DNA from: Zygnema cylindricum
Taxonomy: Eukaryota > Streptophyta > Zygnematophyceae > Zygnematales > Zygnemataceae
NCBI GenBank assembly: GCA_037447655.1
Contig: JBBHKE010002343.1
Span: 1-62,000, forward strand
Direction of reading: 5' to 3'
DNA: 62,000 bases
Part shown: in pieces, positions 1 through 9,660 of the stretch
Layout: every line of letters starts with the position of its first letter
Numbering within the stretch: the first letter of the stretch is position 1
The notes under the pieces: model-generated
Seen by the model: only the letters and a program-made list of their open reading frames with translations
What the model was told of the DNA's origin: nothing
Databases searched by the model: none
Program-made: the position numbers and the translations under genes

Positions 1-1
1 C

Positions 2-1170
2 CCACCAAAGAAAGACTCCTCCGAGAAAACTGTAGATTTGTGGATATGTGGGGACTATCAGATGCTCAACGCGGCAACTGTCTCCGACCGTTATCCTATG
101 CCCACCGCGAAAGAGATTTTTGACTCTCATGCTGGGGCCACCATTTACTCTACTTTGGATATGAAAAATGGATTCCATCAGATTGCAATGGAGCCGAAAC
201 ACCGAGAGAGGACTGCTTTTTGGGCCGGATCCAGGCTATATGAATGGCTGTACATGCCATTTGGCCTCAAGAATGCACTTGCCAAATTCCAACGGGCCAT
301 GGACGAGGCTCTCCAAGGAATTGACTTCGCACGGTGTTATATCGACGATGTTATCATTTTCTCCAAGACATTCGAAGAACACTTGGAGCACATACAGATC
401 GTTCTCCTGGCACTCCAAGCAGCGGGCTTGAAGTGTCACCCGGGGAAGGGCATCTTTGGGGTGCAGAAAATTATTTATCTGGGTCATGAGGTGACTCCCG
501 GGACAGTGGGTCCCCACATGGTTAAGGTGGCAGCCCTAGACACTCGTCCACCCCCGCAGGACATTTCTGCTCTTCGTACTTTCCTGGGCCTTGCCAATTA
601 TTACCGGCGGTTTATTCCTGAATTCAGTAGCCCTGCTCAGCCATTGAACCAATTGTTGCGAAAGGACCAAGAGTGGCAATGGAAGGAAGAACAACAGATA
701 GCGTACCAATTCTTAAAGGATTCCCTCAAACTGCATCCTGTACTCCGGATGCTTGATCATCAGCGGCCTTTTCTCCTTTATACAGATTTGAGCAGGTTCG
801 GATTGGGAGCAGTTTTGGCTCAATTGGAGGACGCAAGGGCTGAGTATGTAGTTGCCTACGCAAGCCAGATAATAACAGAGCAGAGGGGAATTACAGCAGT
901 TACCATGGGGAATTACTCGCCGCGGTGTGGGCCATCCAGCACTTCCGACCTTACCTCTATGGAGTACACTTCACCCTTATTACTGATCACCAGCCCCTCA
1001 AATGGATCATGGAGAACAGTAAGTTGACTGGAAAGCTGGCTAGATGGGTTCTCATCTTGCAGGAATATGATTTCAGCATCATCCATAGAGCCGAGGAGAT
1101 TCATGGGAATGCCGACGGACTCAACAAGAATCCGGACCCTTCCACCAAAGACTCTAATAGGGCGCGGCAT
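2..1170 (+). pseudogene. Ty3/gypsy pol remnant: reverse transcriptase and RNase H
   Basis: The frame is open from the window edge and begins inside RT (ICGDYQMLN, then FGLKNALAKFQ and the catalytic YIDDVIIFSK), followed by the connection LGLANYYRRFIPEF and the RNase H start LLYTDLSRFGLGAVLAQ. The frame is lost near 880-890 and resumes in another frame as FRPYLYGVHFTLITDHQPLKW, typical of Ty3 RNase H. RT and RNase H copy the element RNA into DNA in the particle. The RT active site still reads IDD, but the frameshift makes this a dead copy. The N-terminal RT, protease and gag lie outside the window. Confidence 0.93.
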
Positions 1171-2552
1171 GACGAGGACCCTGAGCTCAGCATGGGACTT
1201 ATCCGGGCTTCCTCTGCTTTTATTTGGCTTCCTCAGGCCAAAGGAGAATTATCAACTTTTGCTGCAAATGTGGAGGGGCAGGCCCCTATTGGAGCCGGCT
1301 GGAAGGATATATGGAATGACAGCGATTCCCTCCAATCTATCCAGAAAGGCTCTAATCTATCTCACCTTGCCGGAAGTCAATTGTCCCGTGTTCAGAACCG
1401 AATGGCGGCTTATGAATGGGACCGAGTCATCCTTCTTCGAAAATGGGCCGATGGGACGAGGAAAGTGGTCCCTCCTCCAGCAGATCGGGAAACGCTCATC
1501 GTTCGGCTTCACCAGCATTGCGGTCACTTCGGACAAAAACAAACCACCTCGCTAGTCACAAGGTCGTATTGGTGGCATGGGTTGCGGGCCCAGGTCAATC
1601 ATGTGGTGCAGACGTGCCCTTCCTGTGACCGGGTAAAAGCAACTTTTGAGAAAAAGGGTGGGACTGAGCTTCACTCCCTCCCCATCCGGGGGATGTTTTA
1701 CAGATGGTCACTGGATCTGCTAAGACCACTTCCCACTAGCCGGAGGGGAAACCGTTTTGTTCTGGTCATGATTAAACACTTCTCCAAAAAGATTAAATTG
1801 GTGGTTCTTCCCCAAAGGAGTCCAAAGCCATCGCGGACGCATTTTTGCAAAGAGTGTTGTCTCAATTTGGAACACCGGCCGAAGTTCTGACTTATCAAGG
1901 GTCAGATTTTGCCGGAGAATTTTCTAACCTTCTAGAGAAGTGCCTCATTGACCACAGGTTAACCAGCCGAGACCACCCCCAAGCGGACGGATTGGCCGAG
2001 AGGTGCGTATAGACAGTCAAGAGGTGACTACGGAAGTATGCAGTGGAAGAGGATTTGGGGGAATGGGACACAAGGGTGCCTTGGATTGCCATGGGGTACT
2101 GGTTCAGCAGGTAGGCATCTCTCCACTCCTATAGCCCTTACTTCATTCTCTTCGGCATACATCCCATCCTTCCAAGGGTTGCGTCGGCTCAGGCGGTTGT
2201 GCTTCCGGAGATGGACAACCAGGGGACGGTAGAGAAACTGATTGCGGACAGGGCCAAGGTATTTCAGCGGGAAATACCTCTAGCCATGGGCAATTTACAG
2301 GCTGTTCAGCACAGAGATCAACTCTGGTATTCCCAACGACGGAGCGGCAATTATGTCCTCCGGCAACGGCGATTTGTGCCCGGGGATTTTGTGTATCGCA
2401 TGCAACAGAAGAAGGATACTTTGGACATTTTGGCCGGACGGGTGATTTTGAAAGTTGTGGAGGTCTCAAACAAAGGGGTTCTTACCTTGGAGGGGAAGGA
2501 TGGCCGCAAAATTAAAGAAAATCAGATCAATGTGGCCCCTTGCCATCTGTGA
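1171..2552 (+). pseudogene. Ty3/gypsy pol remnant: integrase
   Basis: The zinc-binding HHCC region is visible (RLHQHCGHF, then TCPSCDRVK, about 1500-1640), followed by the core start (RWSLDLLRPLP) and core pieces GTPAEVLTYQGSDF and HPQADGLAERC in another frame, so a frameshift lies near 1815 and a stop follows at about 2011. The last frame, 2199-2552, gives a basic C-terminal part (RRFVPGDFVYRM, ending NVAPCHL). No chromodomain is visible at this end. Integrase would join element DNA to the chromosome; this copy cannot make it intact. Confidence 0.88.
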
Positions 2553-2693
2553 GGGTTAGAGGATGAACCCACTTTCCACCTTATTACTTTGCAGACCCTC
2601 CAGCTTGTTCCTCTGCTTGCCATGTGTCCTCCGTACCGAACCTCCTGTTGGTTTGTGAACGGTGTCACCAAGGGTGGCATGACTGCTGCCTAC

Positions 2694-2945
2694 TGTTGGA
2701 TTGGCACGTGAAGCCGGTCCAATACGGGGTAGAATATGGAAATATCCATACTCGAGCCGCCCGTAATAAATGGGTACGGACCCGCCAGTCTCAACATCGA
2801 GCTGGTGGCACAGTGGTAGTGTAAATGGGTACGGACCCGCCAGTCTCAACATCGAGCTGGTGGCACAGTGGTAGTGCGTTCGCAGCTGAAGTGAAAGGTC
2901 CCAGGTTCGAACATGCCGAATCGCAGATTTCTAGGAAATCTAACA
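2694..2945 (+). repeat. TRIM 5' LTR (252 bp)
   Basis: Compared with the 229-bp 3' LTR it has a 55-bp tandem duplication (2767-2821 and 2822-2876, covering the first part of the tRNA-like region) and a 32-bp deletion after 2912 that removes the end of the T arm and acceptor. The length arithmetic (229+55-32=252) agrees exactly. The deletion junction has AC on both sides, suggesting microhomology. Confidence 0.92.
2854..2912 (+). ncRNA. tRNA-like sequence in the TRIM 5' LTR, 3' end deleted
   Basis: It starts GAGCTGG (acceptor-like), then TGGCACAGTGG, a perfect match to the pol III A-box consensus, with a 4-bp D stem GCAC/GTGC. The anticodon-like stem TTCGC/GTGAA closes a 7-base loop. The B-box half is cut off by the 32-bp deletion after GGTTCGAAC. 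A second copy of the first half lies at 2799-2821 because of the tandem duplication. Confidence 0.7.
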
Positions 2946-3002
2946 TGGTATCAAAGCCAGCGGGATTGCGGATGGTTTGACAGGCTTTCCCGTGAGGGGG
3001 GG
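2946..3002 (+). other. TRIM internal region: primer site and polypurine tract
   Basis: TGGTATCAAAGC at 2946-2957 abuts the LTR and matches the complement of the Met-tRNA 3' end with one mismatch. A G-run (GTGAGGGGGGG, 2992-3002) abuts the 3' LTR. Only about 30 bp remain between them, very short for a TRIM. Confidence 0.85.
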
Positions 3003-3231
3003 TGTTGGATTGGCACGTGAAGCCGGTCCAATACGGGGTAGAATATGGAAATATCCATACTCGAGCGGCCCGTAATAAATGGGTACGGACCCGCCAGTCT
3101 CAACATCGAGCAGGTGACAAAGTGGTAGTGCGTTCGCCGCTAGGGTGAAAGGTCCCAGGTTCGAACCCTGGCTGGCTCAAAATTCCCAAGTGTGGGACAT
3201 GCCAAATCCCGGATTTCTAGGAAATCTAACA
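3003..3231 (+). repeat. TRIM 3' LTR (229 bp)
   Basis: Begins TGTTGGATTGG and ends ATCTAACA, directly followed by the target duplication CCTAC. It carries the complete tRNA-like region at 3108-3179, about positions 106-177 of the LTR. Confidence 0.93.
3108..3179 (+). ncRNA. tRNA-like cloverleaf in the TRIM 3' LTR
   Basis: 72 bases fold with standard tRNA spacing: acceptor GAGCAGG/CTGGCTC (one mismatch, one wobble), D arm with AGTGGTA loop, anticodon-like stem TTCGC/GTGAA with 7-base loop CGCTAGG, 5-base variable loop, and a perfect T arm CCAGG-TTCGAAC-CCTGG. The B box GGTTCGAACCC is intact. In this copy the D stem and A box are mutated (TGACAAAGTGG), and the loop lacks the usual U33. No T-run terminator follows closely. 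It is read as part of a mobile LTR, so I do not call it a host tRNA gene. Confidence 0.75.
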
Positions 3232-3352
3232 CCTACCTCTGAATTGGGAGCCCCGCTCTCAACCCGCAAATCCGTGGTTCTGTGGGGACTGCGAGTTTGG
3301 CGGCTAATCTTTCTAATCCTCTTAGTCACGTGGGACTAAGAGGGGGAGGGGG

Positions 3353-4751
3353 AATCTGGGGGGGTACAGGGTACTTTTCTTTTCCACTCCATTCCTCCTT
3401 ACTATCTATGCATATCCCTGAAGGGGGGTAATGAACAGAGATGGGCATTGTCACGGATCTGGGGAAGCATCAGCATTTGGGGTAGATTGCAGGTTTCTCC
3501 TGCACACCTCCTTGGAAATCTTACCTGAACCTCCCAGTTCCCAGGCACGCTCGACAGCAGTCAAGCTCGTTTGCGTCTTCGACACATTTGCACTCCCAGG
3601 AATTTCGGGGCCTCATTCCACTTTGTACGGACTCTAGCGTACGGAGAAGGAAGAGGACAACTAGCCAGATCAGATCTTTATATTTTCACTCTGGAGCCCT
3701 ACGCAATTTAGTTCACCTGAAACGGAGGCCGAACGGCGGAGTTAGTCCGGTGCAAAGCCTCTGCTCCATTATATTGTGTGTTCAATGTAGCTCTAGTAGA
3801 GGGATACATTAGAGAACGACACGTAACCTTTGGGGTTATCCCGTAGATCGTACTGTTAGCTGTCATTAGGATGTTAGTTTAGGCCCAACAACCGGGCAAA
3901 GCATTAATGACTTTGGGTCAAAGTTAGGCGGTTTCACGTCGAGTCGTAACTTTGTTTCCATTTTGTGTATCATAGGATGACCCTTAGCCGCTAATCAAGC
4001 CGGGACCAGTCGTCTAACTTTTAGCCCTGAGTGTAGTACAGTCTATTTTGTCTTATGTCCGTACGATAACAATTGCTGGCCGCTGATTGGCTTGTCACAT
4101 TGCTTTGACTTTGGAACTTGCAGTAGGACAAACTCTGGTTATATAAGGCACTTTGGGGCCAAAGGAGACAGGTGGCTTTTTTAGTACTGTCTCTTGAGAA
4201 AACCCCCAAAGAATTAAATCAATCTTTCTGTTGGAGAACGGTTGCATTGTGTCGTTGACTCTATTGCCATCTTTGTTTTGGATTGTCTTTTGTGGAGACC
4301 GTAGCACGGGTGGGTAGTTGGCACTATCTCCTCTTTGGGCGGTTTGGACTTTCGCTGTTTGAAACTAAGAAGAGTCTTGTCGGATCCTTGCGTTGGAACC
4401 GCTAGGGGTGAGGGAGACTAATATCCGTCTTCGGGGGCATTGGGAGAGGTTTTCTTCTGCAGAGTTTCGTCACCGTTGCACTCTGGGGTATGTGAATTCG
4501 CTTCACCATTATTATTTATTTCTATCTTTAATTCCATTCTCTGGGGCAAGGTGATATTGTTTAATCTGAAAAGCCGATATTTGTTATTTCTATATTTCTG
4601 CGTGGGAGTTATTTGCACACTCTTGTGGTCATCTTTGGGTTTGTCCGGAGTTTTAGCGGAAAGGATCGGACGACTCTCATTTCCTTCCTATTCTTTGGAG
4701 AGTAGTTGGGAGTGTGGCATTTAGTGGGCTTCTAGCGGAGTAGCACACCGA
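3353..4751 (+). repeat. Gypsy 3' LTR
   Basis: Starts just after the purine tract at a boundary shared with a second copy at 4752 (both follow AATC and begin TGGGG). A TATA box in CTGGTTATATAAGGC (about 4138-4147) marks the likely promoter. The segment 4305-4620 resembles, in reverse, the LTR at 42300-43450 (shared TAGTTGGCACTATCT and GGCAAGGTGATATTGTT). The exact 3' boundary is not certain. Confidence 0.65.
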
Positions 4752-4958
4752 AATCTGGGGCGGTACATGGTACTTTTCTTTTCCACTCCATTCCTCCTTA
4801 CTATCTATGCATATCTCTGAAGGGGGGTAATGAACAGAGATGGGCATTGTCACGGATATGGGGAAGCATCAGCATTTGGGGTGGATTGCAGGTTTCTCAT
4901 GCACACCTCCTTGGACATCTTACCTGAACATCCCGGTTCCCAGGCACGCTCGACATAC
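4752..4958 (+). repeat. Truncated second copy of the gypsy LTR start
   Basis: About 207 bp repeat 3353-3552 almost exactly (TACTTTTCTTTTCCACTCC to CAGGCACGCTCGACA), then stop abruptly where copia LTR sequence on the other strand begins. It reflects a tandem or rearranged LTR junction. Confidence 0.8.
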
Positions 4959-5244
4959 CACTCATCCTAGACTTATAGGTTAAGGCTACCTGGTAATTTG
5001 ACGGACGGCAGGTACCCGGATTAAAATTTGGGTCCGTCAAACATTTTAGGTAACTCTATCAAGATTTGCCTTCTTGTCTTCTTTGGACAGCCTAGGCAGC
5101 CATGGATCTAACTCCTCCTCAAGTCTTCAGTGACTGCGACAAGTGTGGGGACTTGAGTGAGGAGTTAGAGGCAAGCTCTCAATGTCTCATCTTTTGGCTT
5201 TTATTTTACAATCTCTAGACCTAGAAAATACTTAAATTTCAACA
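4959..5244 (-). repeat. Copia LTR fragment, minus strand
   Basis: Read on the minus strand it begins TGTTGAAATTTAAG and has the LTR-typical TATTTTCTAGGTCTAGAGA, the long hairpin with loop CTTGTCGCAGTCACTGA, the AGCCATGG-like palindrome and a tRNA-like A box (TAGACTTATAGGTTAAGGC, plus strand 4968-4986). It resembles the first third of family D LTRs; the rest is lost. Confidence 0.78.
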
Positions 5245-5530
5245 TTGTTCGGGAAGCAAGCCCATGTACTCCGGTATTTTCTTGCACTAATCCTGCTTCC
5301 ATTAGGGTTTGTACCTTTGACGTGATGAATTCCTTTTCGTAAAAGCTGAGCGGGTATTGCTTTTGCCAAACTGTCGTCGTCTCGTCTACTAAATCGATCT
5401 GAAAGGGGGTCCCATTGTGGATACCAACGTTGTTGTTTGACCATGAGAACACCTATTTGTTCTCCTCCAACAGGTTGGAGAGCCGAGCCTTTTGTTGAGA
5501 GTCTAGCTGCTCCCCTAAGGTCTAATCCAT
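5245..5530 (-). pseudogene. Ty3/gypsy reverse transcriptase N-terminal fragment
   Basis: On the minus strand the frame reads KARLSNLLEENKQVFSW, then HNGTPFQIDLVDETTT, then EFITSKVQTLMEAGLVQENT, the typical region between protease and RT palm in gypsy pol. It ends at the copia LTR boundary near 5245. Nothing identifiable follows from 5531 to 5650. Confidence 0.72.
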
Positions 5531-5650
5531 CTTCCTGGATTCCACCGCTGCCTATGCCTACGGGGGTCTACCCCAGCAGAAGAAATCAGATTCCAACCTT
5601 TCCTGTGGGTCTACTTCCCCTCCTCTTTTCAGAATTATGCTGCTAACTTT

Positions 5651-6658
5651 TGATATTACTAGATTTATAAGGTATTTTCTAGGTCTAAATAGATCAGTAA
5701 AATAAGGAAAATGAAAAGGGCGAACAACATGCCTCCACTTCCTCTCTCTAGCCACCATACTCGTTGCAGTCACTAAAGGATAGAGAGTGTGGTTGAGCCA
5801 TGGCTGCCTTAGTTCAGCAGGCACGACTAAAGGGTTACTTATGTCACTCTCAACAAAAGGTTGAGTCCGGCAGGACTCAAACCTCCTACCGGTAGAGTAC
5901 GGCGTAGCCAATAGCACTATCTAGTCTGTCGTAGAATTCCGTTAGATTTCATGGGATGTGATATATATATTTAAACATGTACATGATCGTGAAACTGATT
6001 AACTGAAATATGAATAAAAGAACATACAAATATGCGAAGTTTTAGTGCGGACCTCATTATGCACGAAACAAATGAATCAAATATTTGTTTTGACGGTCGA
6101 CATTTACTGTCGGATTTAATCCGACGGCGTCTATCATAACCGAGATCGCAGAATGGTCACTTGTGGCATTTATGGACGTGTCATGACTTGGCGCCACGTG
6201 GATGGATAACATTTGGTCCCAGGAATTCCGAGGAGCATAAGAACAAGTTGAATGGTGACACGCGTCCACTCAGTGGCCTTGTCATACACAGGCCGTACAG
6301 AGAGTATATCGACCCTAGTACATTTCTGTACTTTACAATTGTGTGATTGGTTTGTACTTCAATAGATAGGGGTTGTGAGAGGGATTTAGGACTAATGAAA
6401 TTTGGTAGATAGACACCTCTCTCTAAAAGAGCTTTGTTTAAAATTGGCATTTTTGCCGGCTTGTAACTTATAGACTAGTTGGCCGTTTTCAGTGATTCTT
6501 TTTGCTCCATACTCGAGGGAGTCCAAGCTGCAAATAGGTGCAGTTAGACTATCTGTTTGCCTTCATGGGCAGCAGTGGTTGTGGCTAGAAGTGGGTTAGT
6601 TACAAACTATCTAGAGACTTCCGGAATTCTGTAGTCCAATAGAGGACACAAAATTGCA
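5651..6658 (+). repeat. Copia family B LTR (copy B1, 5' LTR)
   Basis: Starts TGATATTACTAG and ends AAATTGCA, 1,008 bp, followed at 6659 by TGTTATGGGCCC, the half-tRNA primer site with one mismatch. It holds the U3 hairpin, GAGCCATGGCTG, antisense tRNA-like motifs (B box 5873-5883, A box 5901-5919), a G-box in GCGCCACGTGG, GTAC motifs and the inverted CCAAT. No matching target duplication was found. Confidence 0.85.
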
Positions 6659-7041
6659 TGTTATGGGCCCACCCTCTAGAGAGGCCACCTTCAATGGATC
6701 TTGGTTCATCTATTGGGAAGCCATGATGATGGGGACTTTGTGCGAAAAACGATACAGGGGTATCGTCAGTGGACAAGTGAAACGCCCACTTTCAGGAACT
6801 CCAGGAGGATTTGGAGGAGTTAGGTTTCCTACATCAGCGACTGCTTTAATGGAGGAGGTAGATGATGGAAACAACAGTGTGTCCGAAAAGGGGAAAGGGA
6901 AGGAGTCACTCCTCACTCCTATAGCCACGGCAATAGGATTGGCTGTCGTGAAGAGCGTGGAGAACGATACTCAAATGTGGAAAGACGTAAACATTGCTGC
7001 CAAGAACTTCATTCTATGGCACCTCACTCAAGCTTTGGCCA
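6659..7041 (+). pseudogene. Copia B1 gag N-terminal fragment
   Basis: Encodes VMGPPSREATFNGSWFIYW and continues to NFILWHLTQALA, the start of the copia Gag (UBN2-like) region. The usual LTR start codon is mutated (ATG to ATA at the corresponding site). It breaks off at TTGGCCA, where another family B LTR begins, so only about one third of gag remains. Confidence 0.82.
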
Positions 7042-7498
7042 TGTTGAAATTATTAGTATAAAATGGTATTTTCTAGGTCTAAATAATTTGCTACAAATTG
7101 GAAAAGAAAAAGGAGGACAACCTGCCTCCACCTCCTCTCTCTACCCACTATACTTGTCATAGTCATTGAGGGACAAAGAGGGTGGTTGAGCCATGGCTGT
7201 CCTAGCTTAAGCACGCAGGACTAAAGAGTGACTTAGGTCACTCTCAACAAAAGGTTGATTCCGGCAAGACTCTAACTTGTAACCGCCAGAGCGCGGCGTA
7301 GCCGTTAGCTCTAACCAGTGTGTCCTAGAAGTTTGTTAGGGTACATAAGGTTTGATAAATATTTAAACACTATTGAGACCATGAATTCAATTAACGGCAC
7401 GACAAACTAAAAAACATAGAACGTAGTGTTATATATAGTGCGAAACATTAACTCGCACGAAACAAATCAATCAGACATTTGGTTCAACAGCTGACATT
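7042..7498 (+). repeat. Copia family B LTR (copy B2), left part
   Basis: Starts TGTTGAAATTATTAG inside the gag of B1. It carries the U3 hairpin and degenerate antisense tRNA-like motifs (A box 7295-7312). It is cut at 7498 by insertion of element A1 and resumes at 13937; the part that should lie between is much shorter than in B1, so it also has an internal deletion. Confidence 0.83.
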
Positions 7499-8549
7499 TG
7501 TAGAAATTAATGGTCCATTTTTAAGTAATTTCTAGGTTAAATAGAAATATAGAAAGAAGCCGAGGCAGTCTACCTCTAACTTTTCTCTCCAACTCTCAAA
7601 CTTGTCGCAGTCACTGAGAAATTGGAGAGGGAGCTAGAGCCATGGCTACCTAGGCTATCCAGAGGTTTACGAGAAATATATATTAGTTAGAGGTTTATTT
7701 ACTAGAAGGTATGTGCCGGCCACAGGATTTGATCCTAGTACTTACCGGCTGGCAGACAGCCGGTAGCCGGTAGCCTTAGCCGTTAGGTCTAGAGCTAGTG
7801 TTAAGTACTATATAGTTTGATAATTAATTAAACATTATAAGGTAGGATAATTCATTTAACTGTAACTGTTTACGGGTTACATAGATCCAGTAATGTTAAA
7901 GTACGGATTACAGTACGGATAAGAAACAAATACCGCGCATTTATTTCTTTAATGAAACGAATATCGCGCATGTATTTATTACGGCTACGATTAAATGTGA
8001 ATTTAATCGGACGGCTGGAATTAACGCCGAGATCGCGGAAGAGGATTTCGGCGGTTTGTGGTCATCGCCACATCGGATGACACGTGGCGGAATGACATTG
8101 GATCGCGGCATCTCCGAGGATTAAGGGAGTGAATCCGAACATACCACGTGTCGGCATTTAGGCCATGTCCTACAGTGTCCGTACAGAAAGTACACCGGCA
8201 GCTGTACTTTTGTGTACGAAGCTGTAATCTGATTGGTTCTGTACATCAGTAGATAGTGTTTGTGAGAGAGATAAGACTTAGAAAAATTAGGAGATAACCC
8301 TCTCTCCCAGAGATCTCTTTACAAAAGGTCAACTTTGACCCTCCATAACTTACTGCTCGAGGAGCAAATTCAGATATTCTTTTTGCTATCGACTCAAGGG
8401 AGTCTTGCCTTCACAAGGGTGAAGTTGGTCAGAGTTATTCTCTACCAAGGTGGCAGTTGTTTTTGCTGAAACCCAAAGGCGTCAGGGTTATCTTAGAGGC
8501 TTCTTGGAAACTGTCCATTCTGAGGACTTATGGAGGCTTAAGAGTTTTA
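7499..8549 (+). repeat. A1 5' LTR (1,051 bp)
   Basis: TGTAGAAATTAATGG to GAGTTTTA (the expected terminal CA is mutated). Modules in order: hairpin CTCTCCAA/TTGGAGAG at 7585-7629 with conserved loop, GAGCCATGGCT, tRNA-like antisense motifs (B box 7725-7735, A box 7773-7791), G-boxes near 8091 and 8143, GTAC cluster about 8190-8245, inverted CCAAT, then the short hairpins at 8355-8424. The start codon in its end is followed by an in-frame stop (ATGGAGGCTTAA), so Gag cannot start normally. Confidence 0.92.
8355..8424 (+). other. String of short hairpins in A1 LTR leader
   Basis: Three hairpins in a row: GCTC-GAG-GAGC (8355-8365), GACTC-AAGG-GAGTC (8391-8404) and CTTCAC-AAGG-GTGAAG (8409-8424). 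The 3' LTR has the same set with AGGG loops (13773-13786, 13791-13806). They lie between the TATA-like region and the Gag start, so they should be in the RNA leader. Confidence 0.75.
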
Positions 8550-9660
8550 GGTTATGGGCCCACCCTTTACGGTACCAATCTTTAATGGAACTAGCTTCAT
8601 ATACTGGGAAAGTATGATGATAAGAGCTCTATGCGAAAAAAGGTTTTGGGGGATAGTGTGTGGACGGTTGGGGCGTCCATCAAGTCTTGGAATTCCTCCA
8701 GGGTTTGGAGGAAGCAGATTCACTAGGAAAGAGGATCCACCTTCAACAGAGGAAACAAAAAAAGGAGAGGTGGTGGACAAAGGAAAGGAGAAGGAGGCGA
8801 CCACACGAATAGCAATTAGTTTGGCATTCATGTCACCTATTCCGAGGAACGAGGAGAATGATATTGAAACCTAGGAATTCAACAATATGGCGGCAAAGCA
8901 CTTCATCCTACGCCATCTCACTCAACGACTTGCATGTTCTCATTTGCAGGTAGAAACGGCATTTGATATTTGGATGACTCTCATAGAGATGTACCGAAGT
9001 GGTACGATTCAGCGAAAACAGTTGGCTGATCAGAAAGTTAAGGAGTTTGTATAGAAAGGGGGGAAGATGTTGGATTTTTGCAATGAGCTTGCTACACTCT
9101 TCATGGAGCTAGAGAGTGCAGGAAAAGATTTTAGTGAAAATGAAAAGGTTAACTGTTTACTGATGAAGTTACCTGATGAGTTGGAGAACATAGTCAACCG
9201 TGTGCAGGACTTGCTGAACTCAAGGTGGATATGGAACTCAATGGTAAGGATGATTCTCGTTCGGGAGAATACGATTGAGATCCGAAAGGGAGGAAATAGT
9301 GGCCAAGCCTTGGCAACTGCGACTGATTGGAGGAACAAGGATTCCTAGAAACCAGTCGAAAACTATGGGGGGAGTGAGCAGAAAAATCAGACCGGCGAGT
9401 TCGGACCAAGGGCTCCCAAAGGTTTATGTCATTTTTGTAAGTAACTTGGGCACTATATGGCAGAGTGCACTTAGCTAACCGAGCTTCGGTTAAAGGAGGG
9501 GTAGACCGGTGGTACCCCAAGAGGAAAGAAAAACGCCCTTGTGACACAGGTACATGAGGCGGAATCCGAGGATGAGGATGATGAGCTCCTTTTAGATGAG
9601 GAGTTGGAGGCAAAAAATGAGGTCGAAATTCCACGAAGGCATAAATGTGCTTACAATGGA
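8550..9660 (+). pseudogene. A1 gag remnant (capsid and zinc knuckle)
   Basis: Reads VMGPPFTVPIFNGTSFIYW, later NMAAKHFILRHLTQ and GKMLDFCNELATLFMELESAGK, all shared with the Gag of A2. Stops occur at about 8874 and 9054, and the zinc knuckle GLCHFCK is broken by a stop after it (K to stop). Gag would form the particle shell and bind RNA. The acidic stretch near 9560-9610 precedes the protease. Confidence 0.85.

Larger units (their letters stand above)
2694..3231 (+). mobile_element. TRIM (miniature LTR retrotransposon) with tRNA-like sequence in its LTRs
   Basis: Two LTRs begin TGTTGGATTGGCACGTG and end GAAATCTAACA (terminal inverted TGTTGGAT/ATCTAACA). They flank only 57 bp. The insertion is bounded by a perfect 5-bp target duplication CCTAC (2689-2693 and 3232-3236) inside a gypsy 3' region, which proves it moved as a unit. 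Directly after the 5' LTR is TGGTATCAAAGC, one base off the usual plant Met-tRNA primer site, and before the 3' LTR is a G-rich tract. It encodes no protein, so reverse transcriptase and integrase must come from another element. The LTR contains a tRNA-like cloverleaf, reminiscent of Cassandra TRIMs that carry 5S rRNA. Confidence 0.93.
2553..3353 (+). other. 3' untranslated part of the gypsy element, split by a TRIM
   Basis: Between the last pol stop and the LTR lie about 140 bp, then the inserted TRIM (2694-3231), then about 120 bp ending in a purine run (AGAGGGGGAGGGGGAATC, about 3339-3352) that fits a polypurine tract next to the LTR. I see no gene apart from the insertion. Confidence 0.6.

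Noticed and set aside
2899-2960. TGGTATCAAAGC as the primer site of the surrounding gypsy element
   Set aside because: It lies between two short LTRs with their own target duplication, so it belongs to the TRIM.
3108-3179. A genuine tRNA gene
   Set aside because: It lies inside a mobile LTR, has damaged D arm, lacks U33 and has no nearby T-run terminator. Better read as tRNA-derived.
5873-5919. LTR word GATCCTGGTACC as an ordinary primer binding site
   Set aside because: It lies in mid-LTR, far from the LTR end. The real primer site is GGTTATGGGCCC right after the LTR. The tRNA resemblance there is better explained by the antisense tRNA-like module.
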